Source: an uncultured Collinsella sp. (lineage in GTDB: Bacteria > Actinomycetota > Coriobacteriia > Coriobacteriales > Coriobacteriaceae). From it: 27,714 bases of DNA. The DNA is taken from assembly GCA_958443615.1 (NCBI GenBank), contig CAUCLI010000020.1:1-27714 (forward strand), given 5' to 3'. Positions 9,222-14,349 of the stretch are shown here, piece after piece (position 1 is the first letter of the stretch; each line of letters opens with the position of its first letter). Both the position numbers and the translations under genes were made by a program. Under the pieces are notes generated by a model. The model ran no database searches. It worked only from the letters and a program-made list of their open reading frames with translations, and had not been told where the DNA came from.

Positions 9222-9239
9222 GCCCACACAGGCGGGCGA

Positions 9240-9404
9240 TCAGGCACCCGGCCTGCCGTTATCGCGCTTGTCGCGCAGCGCTCGCTCGGCGCCTTTGCGC
9301 GCGCCGAAGTACGCGGCAATGCACACCAGCGCGAGCGGGATGATCAACTGCAGAAAAATCACTACCAGTGAAACCGACAGCTCGGTCGTACCAAAACCCG
9401 TCAT
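9240..9404 (-). CDS. 54-residue single-span membrane protein, unknown function
   Basis: This short gene is supported by a perfect AGGAGG (complement of 9410-9415) just upstream of ATG 9402-9404. The peptide starts MTGFGTTELS. One strongly hydrophobic helix follows (about residues 9-33, LVVIFLQLIIPLALVCIAAY), then a basic, charged tail ending in a TGA stop. It lies 50 bases downstream of the 94-residue membrane protein gene on the same strand, so the two are probably one operon. I do not recognise the family. The inferred topology is one helix with the Arg/Lys-rich C terminus inside the cell. Confidence 0.65.
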   Translation of the reverse strand: MTGFGTTELSVSLVVIFLQLIIPLALVCIAAYFGARKGAERALRDKRDNGRPGA

Positions 9405-9454
9405 TGAAGCCTCCTCTCGTCGGAGCAGCCTACTGGGTCAACGCAAAGCGGGCG

Positions 9455-9739
9455 TCACGCATGCCTATGAAGTGAACGCCACAGCAGCCATGCGTTGATG
9501 ATGATCACCAGTACAAGCAACGTGACGGAGCAGTACATGAACGCGGGGGCCGTGTCGTAAAACATCGAGCTGTTGTCCTCGAGCGCACTCGTCCCCATGA
9601 TCGCCGTCACGCACGTCAGCGACGCCATGCCAAACGTCATGCTCAAAAAGATGGGCACCTCGGTGCGCTTGACCCGATACAGGACCAGCGGAACCACCAC
9701 AGCGAGAATCCCGAACCCCAAAGACCCATACGTAAGCAT
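9455..9739 (-). CDS. 94-residue membrane protein with three predicted helices, unknown function
   Basis: The protein starts MLTYGSLGFGILAVVVPLVL and has three hydrophobic stretches (about residues 3-22, 30-50 and 64-88). A basic loop (YRVKRTE) follows the first helix, and a short soluble segment containing ALEDNSSMFYD lies between helices 2 and 3. GGGAGG is about 10 bases before ATG 9737-9739, giving a supported start. It is the first gene of a two-gene unit with the 54-residue protein. No catalytic motif is visible and I do not recognise the family. Paired tiny membrane proteins suggest subunits of one complex, but that is inference. Confidence 0.7.
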   Translation of the reverse strand: MLTYGSLGFGILAVVVPLVLYRVKRTEVPIFLSMTFGMASLTCVTAIMGTSALEDNSSMFYDTAPAFMYCSVTLLVLVIIINAWLLWRSLHRHA

Positions 9740-10186
9740 CGCGTCCTCCCATCCTTGGGCGAGTCCCTTAGAGGATTATCCCAAAGCGCGAACCGACTGA
9801 TTCACTAGTGGCCCAGCCAGACAGGTACATCATATCATGACCCCATGTTCCTCGAACTTCATCGAAACGCACGGCAGTGCTCCATAATTGCCCTCGTTCG
9901 CCTGAGGCGGGCAATCACCATCTGAGGTAAACGCCACGAAGAAACGTGCGGACAGCCGCCCCAGCGCTTCAAAAGCGCCGCACTTCCCAACCCGCTGCCC
10001 TATCACATGTCCCTCGTCTTTGATGCTTAGCACATTCTGGGAATGCGTTAGGCAATACTGCACCGACATGGCAGTCTCTCAATCTCAAGGCCAAACGATT
10101 CTGTAAAAACATGAAAGTAAATTGACCTGTATGTACCCTGGAGAAATCTTATTCCGCAGCGTTGCAGTATTTTTCTATAACTAGTA
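9740..10186. other. Gene-poor stretch before the accessory island
   Basis: About 450 bases without a convincing gene, apart from one doubtful minus-strand ORF at 9830-10069. Base composition shifts from GC-rich to AT-rich at about 10085. I see no tRNA, long repeat or insertion-sequence end. It looks like an island boundary. Confidence 0.5.
9830..10069 (-). CDS. Doubtful 79-residue ORF
   Basis: An uninterrupted frame from ATG 10067-10069 to a TGA at 9830. It encodes a soluble, Cys-containing peptide with a region ARFFVAFTSDGDCPP. It has no clear ribosome-binding site (only GAGAGA-like sequence upstream). Its codons include CTA and ATA, which are rare in neighbouring genes. It could be a remnant of a longer gene or a chance ORF. 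Confidence 0.25.
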   Translation of the reverse strand: MSVQYCLTHSQNVLSIKDEGHVIGQRVGKCGAFEALGRLSARFFVAFTSDGDCPPQANEGNYGALPCVSMKFEEHGVMI

Positions 10187-10214
10187 TTGATATGTATTTA
10201 ATATTTTATATTAT
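10187..10214 (+). promoter_or_regulatory. Promoter of the secreted-protein locus
   Basis: TTGATA (10187-10192), a 16-base spacer and TATTAT (10209-10214) make a near-consensus sigma-70 promoter in an AT-rich stretch. A second overlapping candidate is TTGCAG (10162-10167), 17 bases, TATTGA (10185-10190). Transcription should start near 10221 and cover the 38-codon ORF, the secreted-protein gene and the membrane-protein gene. Confidence 0.5.
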
Positions 10215-10243
10215 GTACTTACTTCATTTAATTGGAGGCTCGT

Positions 10244-10360
10244 ATGGTTTTATATTTGCTCGGGCAGAGAATCAAACTTCTCAGACAGCCGCCGGCAACC
10301 GCGCCGGCGCATCCTTTCCACATCCCAGCAATCTGCGCACTTCAAAACAAACATAGTTGA
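10244..10360 (+). CDS. 38-residue ORF, possible truncated XRE regulator or leader
   Basis: GGAGG (10234-10238) is correctly placed before ATG 10244. The peptide starts MVLYLLGQRIKLLRQ, closely resembling the first helix of XRE-type DNA-binding proteins (GQRIKxLR). It then turns into a Pro/Ala/His-rich tail with no helix-turn-helix. The base composition changes abruptly at the same point, near 10285, from AT-rich to GC-rich. This fits a regulator gene cut short by recombination. It could instead be a translated leader. Its TGA (10358-10360) ends just before the start of the next gene at 10371. Confidence 0.4.
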   Translation: MVLYLLGQRIKLLRQPPATAPAHPFHIPAICALQNKHS

Positions 10361-10370
10361 AAGGGTCATC

Positions 10371-11022
10371 ATGTCTAGTAAATCCATCATGCCGACGGGA
10401 CCTCAGCTATCCCGTAAAGGCTTTCTATCCATTCTTTGCGGGATCCGGCCTGTGCGCGCTCTTCCCTTCAGTCGCAAAAGCCACGGAATATGTCAATGAA
10501 TTCGAAGGCAGCAGTTCAATCGAATTGCACATTGCGGAAATCATCAACGAAGATGGCGTTCGGCTCCTTAATCGAATCGATGACATTAGCTCCGGCTTTT
10601 ATCTTTCTGAAGACAAGCTGTATCTTTCGTACTCGGATGAGTGTCTCCTGGAGGAGTACGGCTTTTCAGTTGATGACATTACCAAGGTGCACGCTATCCT
10701 TGCTCTACAGCACTCAACGCTCGGCAGCTTTCCCCAAACGAGGCTCCATGTTTCTGATTGGAAGATTTACTTCACATATGATGAAGTGTGTACCCTTCTC
10801 TGGCAGGCGGCGCTCGCAGGCCCAGCTGCTATCACCGCAGCACTCACCGCTCTCGGCTCAGTTTACCCTGTAGTTGGAAACATCATCGGGGCAATTATCG
10901 GTGTGATAGGAGCGGGAACGATTTGCTACGTTGTCCTGCAGGCGGTGGCAAATAAGCAGGGCATCTATATTGGAATTGACTGGAACGGCGCGTTTCCAAA
11001 TCCGGCATTCGGTTACTGGTAG
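10371..11022 (+). pseudogene. Secreted glycine-zipper protein (bacteriocin- or toxin-like), frameshifted in the signal peptide
   Basis: The ATG at 10371 has GAAAGGG just upstream. It opens a frame with MSSKSIMPTG then LSRKGFLSILCG, which stops near 10500. The frame one base further on continues as SGLCALFPSVAKA, then about 179 residues to a TAG at 11020-11022. Skipping one base at about 10443 (TGCGGG-A-TCC) joins them into a normal signal peptide. It has a Tat-like SRKGFL motif, a hydrophobic core and an AKA cleavage site. The mature part is soluble and acidic at first. A Gly/Ala-rich hydrophobic region follows (VGNIIGAIIGVIGAG), and the end is aromatic (GIYIGIDWNG, FGYW). The intact frame alone could start at TTG 10357, but that has no ribosome-binding site. 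Bacteriocin function is inference from architecture and the adjacent membrane protein; no family was recognised with certainty. Confidence 0.6.
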
Positions 11023-11034
11023 AAAGATTAATCC

Positions 11035-11418
11035 ATGAAAAGCCTCGAGACGTATACCTTCGACCTCCTTCATGGACGAATAGTTCTAAGAGGTCGATTG
11101 GGGGCAGCATTAATCTCCGCATTGCTCCTTGAGATGCTCTCGGTTGCAGTTAACCCAAGCCGTCGATCGGATATCAACTGCTTTTGGACCATTCTTGCTG
11201 TAATTATCTACTCTGCAACCCTTCTCGAATTAGCATCGAGCAGAGAGGTCAAGAAAGCTCTGGGAGTAGCCCTGTATACGCTTGCCTTCTCGGCAATTCT
11301 GTATTTTACAACCTGGTGCCTCGGGGGCTTCGCGGCGATCGCTCTGACTCTGTTTTATCTGCTTGAGACAATTGAAGTTAAGCTTGACGATCTGGACGTT
11401 CCGCAGACCAATGACTAG
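11035..11418 (+). CDS. 127-residue membrane protein, possible immunity partner
   Basis: The gene starts 12 bases after the secreted-protein gene on the same strand, so they are probably co-transcribed. The protein has a charged N terminus (FDLLHGRIVLRGRLG) and three to four hydrophobic segments (about residues 22-42, 49-66, 76-92 and 93-110). The C terminus is acidic (VKLDDLDVPQTND) and probably cytoplasmic. Upstream there is only a weak AGAAAG. Its base composition is lower in GC than the flanking housekeeping genes. No family is recognised. A small polytopic membrane protein directly after a secreted membrane-active-looking protein fits an immunity protein, but nothing in its sequence proves this. 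Confidence 0.6.
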   Translation: MKSLETYTFDLLHGRIVLRGRLGAALISALLLEMLSVAVNPSRRSDINCFWTILAVIIYSATLLELASSREVKKALGVALYTLAFSAILYFTTWCLGGFAAIALTLFYLLETIEVKLDDLDVPQTND

Positions 11419-11420
11419 GC

Positions 11421-11449
11421 AGAGGGCCTCGTAACTTGCGGGGCCCTCT
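11421..11449. terminator. Hairpin between convergent genes
   Basis: AGAGGGCC (11421-11428) pairs with GGCCCTCT (11442-11449). The stem extends inward by a wobble and two further pairs to a 7-base loop. It starts three bases after the stop of the 127-residue membrane protein gene and faces the convergent XRE gene. There is no T-run on either side, so it is a weak or Rho-assisted terminator at best. Confidence 0.45.
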
Positions 11450-11517
11450 CAACGCTTTGGATGCCCATCTTTTGATATCCGGCGCATACGATCTTAACCG
11501 ACTTAAGGGGCAGCACT

Positions 11518-11808
11518 CTAGCTTCGAGAGGTGAGCCCACTTTTTACAAAGCTCAAGCTGTCAACCCCCCCTGATGGCGTACCGAATGCTTCGACATATT
11601 CCTCATCATCCATCCAGTCGATGATGTCGCCGGGCTTGCAATGCAACGCCTCGCACATTGCTTCAAGCGTAGAAAAACGGATGCCTTTGAGGCGGCCGGT
11701 CTTGATGCGGGAAATGTTGACGGGGGAAATACCGACCTTCTCGGCAAGTTCAAGGGAGGACATTTTCCGATCTGCCATAACACGGTCGAGTCGCATAACA
11801 ATAGGCAT
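11518..11808 (-). CDS. XRE-family regulator (YozG-like)
   Basis: A 96-residue DNA-binding protein. The helix-turn-helix covers about residues 18-64, with KMSSLELAEKVGISPVNISR as the two core helices and the LHCKPGDIIDWMDDEE ending typical of the short YozG/Cro-like class. The start ATG (11806-11808) is preceded by GGGAGG. It lies 36 bases after a DUF2975 membrane protein on the same strand. That pairing (membrane DUF2975 protein plus short XRE regulator) recurs in Gram-positives, for example YoaS/YozG in Bacillus. The regulator probably controls its own operon. The last 25 residues are a poorly conserved tail. Confidence 0.85.
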   Translation of the reverse strand: MPIVMRLDRVMADRKMSSLELAEKVGISPVNISRIKTGRLKGIRFSTLEAMCEALHCKPGDIIDWMDDEEYVEAFGTPSGGVDSLSFVKSGLTSRS

Positions 11809-11844
11809 TCGGTTGTCCTCCCTTTGAACGTTTTTCAGCAGTTG

Positions 11845-12330
11845 TCACAGGATGTTATCGGAATCCTCTTGCAGTTTCCTGCCGTACTCAAAAACACCAG
11901 CCAGGGCGAAGAACATGAGCGATATGGCGAGCGTTGTGAAATTCAGGCTGGGGCCAATTGCCATAGGACCGACAGCCCCATTGAGCAGAGCGGGAACCTC
12001 AATAGAAGGAGCGAGCAAATCGAGCACAACGCGTATGGCAAAGCAGATTGCAATCGTCAGCATTCTTTGACTCTGCTTTTTGGAGAAGAACTCCTTGGAA
12101 ACGGTTGCGGCGTGCACCAGTCTCACAAAGACCAGAAGCGGAACGACGGCAATCGAGGTTGTAATGAGATGGTTGAGAACAAAAACGAAAATGCCATTGC
12201 CCATCCGCGCATCCAACAAGGCAGCAATGCCCGTCGCCAAACTGAGGACACAATAGAGTGAAATCGCAATCAAAACAAAGCAGATCAGCTTAAGTAAGAG
12301 CGGCATCTTGCCCCCAGGAAACTGGCTCAT
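11845..12330 (-). CDS. DUF2975 four-helix membrane protein
   Basis: A 161-residue protein with four hydrophobic segments, at about residues 9-35, 48-70, 90-107 and 128-148. It has the family ending FEYGRKLQEDSDNIL. Between helices 2 and 3 is the cytoplasmic stretch KEFFSKKQSQR, also typical of DUF2975. Upstream of ATG 12328-12330 is CGGAG. It is directly downstream of a 25-codon ORF and upstream of the XRE gene, so the order is radical SAM, peptide, DUF2975, XRE. DUF2975 proteins have no established biochemical role. They are usually thought to control, or be controlled by, the partner regulator. Confidence 0.85.
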   Translation of the reverse strand: MSQFPGGKMPLLLKLICFVLIAISLYCVLSLATGIAALLDARMGNGIFVFVLNHLITTSIAVVPLLVFVRLVHAATVSKEFFSKKQSQRMLTIAICFAIRVVLDLLAPSIEVPALLNGAVGPMAIGPSLNFTTLAISLMFFALAGVFEYGRKLQEDSDNIL

Positions 12331-12348
12331 TATGCGTTCTCCGACTCT

Positions 12349-12426
12349 CTAAATGCCCACATGGATGCCGAAAATGTCGTTACAGTAGCTCAAGACGACA
12401 CCCTGCTCCCCAATAGCAAACAACAT
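12349..12426 (-). CDS. 25-residue peptide encoded directly after the radical SAM gene
   Basis: This ORF starts 16 bases after the radical SAM stop with a near-perfect AAGGAGG (complement region 12432-12438) and ends in TAG at 12349-12351. The DUF2975 gene begins 18 bases later. The peptide starts MLFAIGEQGVV and ends FGIHVGI. It contains one Cys (residue 15), one Tyr and one Asn-Asp pair, and is otherwise hydrophobic. Such a strong ribosome-binding site argues that it is translated. It could be the substrate of the adjacent enzyme, a coupling ORF for DUF2975, or a signal peptide; the sequence does not decide. It is very short for a leader-plus-core precursor. Confidence 0.5.
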   Translation of the reverse strand: MLFAIGEQGVVLSYCNDIFGIHVGI

Positions 12427-12442
12427 ATTATCCCTCCTTCTC

Positions 12443-13642
12443 TCAAGCACACCTTACAAAAGATTCGACCGTCTGCTCGATCGCGTGAGTATAGTACGCA
12501 CAATACGGATCACGCCTCGTCATGCAGCCGTGCTCATCATATGCCCTCGCTCTACATCCACCTCCACAGAAGTATCGGTTTTCGCATGATGAGCAGCCCT
12601 CAATTTCCTCCACCGAGGGCAAGGTGAACCGAGAAAGATTGTCCGCAATCGTAGAGGCGTTATCGGTAAACGCATCACCCAATGCGAACTCGGAGCTGTG
12701 AAGCATATGACAGGGATACACCGTTCCGTCCGAGGCAACGCTAACCGAGTTCTTGCCGGCACCGCAGCAGGTGCGGACGGACAACGCCCGCACGGGATTG
12801 AAAGCATCGTCAATCGACACGGCATCGCCCTTGCTTGCCACCTCGACCATGATGTCCGCAAGCTCAGCAAGACAAGAATCGTCGGGCATAAGTTCGCCCA
12901 GATCCGCACGGGCACCGCTCAGCAGGCTAAAACCAATCGTGCACCCCAGCCGTTTTGACAATTCGACATAAGCGGGCGCATCCTGAATATTGCGCGCATG
13001 CAACGTGGGCAACATGTGCGTGTGAATCCCCGCCGTCTGCATACGTTTAACGGCGTCAACAAGCGTGTCGAACAGTTGCTCTCCCCTGATGCACGCAGGA
13101 GCCTCCGGACTCGCACCGTCGAATGAAACGGAAACCACCTCGACGTTACCCGCCAGCTTTGCAAGGGCCTCGTCACTGCAATACGTGCCGTTGGTCAAAA
13201 CGGCTATGCTCGCCATCCCCTGCTCGCGCGCATACTGCGCGATTGCCGGAAGGTCTTCGCGCAAGAACGGCTCCCCGCCCGAAATCACCAAGCGCGTAAC
13301 ACCCAGACGTACAAGGGTGTCGATTGCGCGACACAAATCATCAAAGCTCGGATCGGCGGAACGATTGCGATTACAATCGGCGGAATAACACCCCACACAC
13401 GAGAGGTTGCAGGTATTCGACACGTGGAGATAGGCGGACGCAAGGCGGGCGCGCCCATCCATCTCCACCTCTTCTGTAAACCCATGGTCAGTAAGATGAG
13501 CCAGGAGCTTCTCGCATCCGGCGGGAACCTCATCCTGGGCGACTTCACGCTCCAACATAGCGTCACACAGCTCCGCGCCCTCCGGCGTGAGGCCCACAAG
13601 GACGCCGGAAGCCGTATTTCCAACTACAGGAATGCCCCGCAT
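12443..13642 (-). CDS. Radical SAM/SPASM peptide-modifying enzyme, N-terminal start uncertain
   Basis: A 399-residue radical SAM enzyme. The N-terminal 60 residues (RGIPVVGNTASGVLVGLTPEG) look like the PqqD-like peptide-recognition domain found on peptide maturases. The radical SAM cluster is Cys78, Cys82 and Cys85 (SNTCNLSCVGC), with GGEP at 122-125. The C-terminal SPASM domain holds many Cys residues (292, 293, 311, 350, 353, 359, 363, 373, 381), enough for two auxiliary Fe-S clusters. The ATG at 13640-13642 has no ribosome-binding site. A 14-codon ORF from 13688 ends one base before it. Removing one C from a CCC run there would fuse that ORF in frame and restore a longer, more family-like N terminus. 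The gene heads an operon with the 25-residue peptide, DUF2975 and XRE genes. The substrate is unknown. Confidence 0.85.
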   Translation of the reverse strand: MRGIPVVGNTASGVLVGLTPEGAELCDAMLEREVAQDEVPAGCEKLLAHLTDHGFTEEVEMDGRARLASAYLHVSNTCNLSCVGCYSADCNRNRSADPSFDDLCRAIDTLVRLGVTRLVISGGEPFLREDLPAIAQYAREQGMASIAVLTNGTYCSDEALAKLAGNVEVVSVSFDGASPEAPACIRGEQLFDTLVDAVKRMQTAGIHTHMLPTLHARNIQDAPAYVELSKRLGCTIGFSLLSGARADLGELMPDDSCLAELADIMVEVASKGDAVSIDDAFNPVRALSVRTCCGAGKNSVSVASDGTVYPCHMLHSSEFALGDAFTDNASTIADNLSRFTLPSVEEIEGCSSCENRYFCGGGCRARAYDEHGCMTRRDPYCAYYTHAIEQTVESFVRCA

Positions 13643-13643
13643 A

Positions 13644-13688
13644 TCAAAACGAACGATGTGGGAAGCGAGTCACATAGTCGCCTTTCAT
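13644..13688 (-). CDS. 14-codon ORF just upstream of the radical SAM start
   Basis: ATG 13686-13688 opens MKGDYVTRFPHRSF and stops at TGA 13644-13646, in the arrangement TGA-T-ATG with the radical SAM start. It may be a leader peptide that couples translation to an enzyme lacking its own ribosome-binding site. Alternatively it is the true N terminus of the enzyme, separated by an extra C in the CCC run near 13660. I find the second reading more natural. Confidence 0.35.
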   Translation of the reverse strand: MKGDYVTRFPHRSF

Positions 13689-13709
13689 GCCATAGGACAC
13701 TTCGTTCTT

Positions 13710-13737
13710 AATATAGGGCGTTGTATTCAATATGCAA
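13710..13737 (-). promoter_or_regulatory. Promoter of the radical SAM operon
   Basis: On the minus strand TTGCAT (complement of 13732-13737), a 16-base spacer and TATATT (complement of 13710-13715) form a good sigma-70 promoter. Transcription should start near 13703, about 60 bases before the ATG at 13642 and 15 bases before the alternative ATG at 13688. Confidence 0.5.
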
Positions 13738-13823
13738 TAGCTTGTCGATGAGCGGACTTCAAAGCTTTACCTCACACCATCTCAGCACATAGATGCAGAG
13801 TTTTGCACCTTGCCTGTACATGT

Positions 13824-13858
13824 AGACTTCTGCAGGTATACTATATCTGCAGAAGTCT
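13824..13858. promoter_or_regulatory. HipB operator and hipBA promoter
   Basis: A perfect 12-base inverted repeat, AGACTTCTGCAG (13824-13835) and CTGCAGAAGTCT (13847-13858), is separated by 11 bases. The spacer contains TATACT (13837-13842), a good -10. A regulator bound to the repeat would cover the promoter. It ends 17 bases before the hipB ATG, as expected for autorepression by a HipA-HipB complex. A clear -35 is not seen. Confidence 0.75.
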
Positions 13859-13875
13859 GCATACGTGAGGTGCCC

Positions 13876-14346
13876 ATGGAAACACTGCCGATTGTCACAC
13901 CGCGTCAAGCTGGAATCTACGTTCGTCGCACCCGGGAGGGGCAGGGCCTCACGCGAGCCCAGCTCGCAGCGGCGGCAGGCGTGTCCGAACGCCTGCTGGC
14001 ATCCCTCGAGCTCGGCGACGCCACCGGCATCCGCCTCGACAAGCTCCTCGCCGTCTTCGGCGCACTCGGCATCTGCCTTGCCGCGCAAGGTGAAAACATC
14101 GGGCGCAGGCAAGCTGACGACAAGGGACCAACCAAAACGATCCCTCGTCCGAAAACAACAACCATCGGCCTTGCGCACCCAAAAACCAAAAAGCCAAAGT
14201 ACCGCACGCAAGCTTGGAGCGCGGATGGTGTCCACGAACCCAGTCTCTCATTCGCCTATCAAAATCTCCTTGCAGACATCGCACAGGACCAGGGTATAGA
14301 GCTGGCCACGGAAAGCACGCCGCCCTTCATCGGAATTGCGAGGTAA
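13876..14346 (+). CDS. hipB: HipB-like antitoxin, XRE DNA-binding protein with long C-terminal tail
   Basis: Antitoxin and autorepressor of the HipBA module. The helix-turn-helix lies at about residues 13-65 (YVRRTREGQGLTRAQLAAAA, then GVSERLLASLELG). It continues with IRLDKLLAVFGALGICL, the usual HipB end strand region. The ATG at 13876 follows GAGGTG (13867-13872). An upstream ATG at 13810 in the same frame would run through the operator and is rejected. At 156 residues it is much longer than the classical HipB (about 90). The extra 80 residues include a Lys/Pro/Thr-rich linker and a terminal segment LLADIAQDQGIELATE. This tail may contact the toxin. It is followed by hipA after three bases. 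Confidence 0.85.
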   Translation: METLPIVTPRQAGIYVRRTREGQGLTRAQLAAAAGVSERLLASLELGDATGIRLDKLLAVFGALGICLAAQGENIGRRQADDKGPTKTIPRPKTTTIGLAHPKTKKPKYRTQAWSADGVHEPSLSFAYQNLLADIAQDQGIELATESTPPFIGIAR

Positions 14347-14349
14347 ATC

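Noticed and set aside
7329..9227. 632-codon open frame on the minus strand opposite the YgiQ-like gene
   Set aside because: Same GC-driven antisense artefact. It lacks a ribosome-binding site and protein-like motifs.
10162..10356. 64-codon frame starting in the AT-rich promoter
   Set aside because: It begins within the promoter elements, before the likely transcription start, and has no ribosome-binding site. The 38-codon ORF in another frame has one.
13810..13875. N-terminal extension of HipB from ATG 13810
   Set aside because: It would translate through the operator and promoter. The ATG at 13876 has a proper ribosome-binding site and the normal N terminus.
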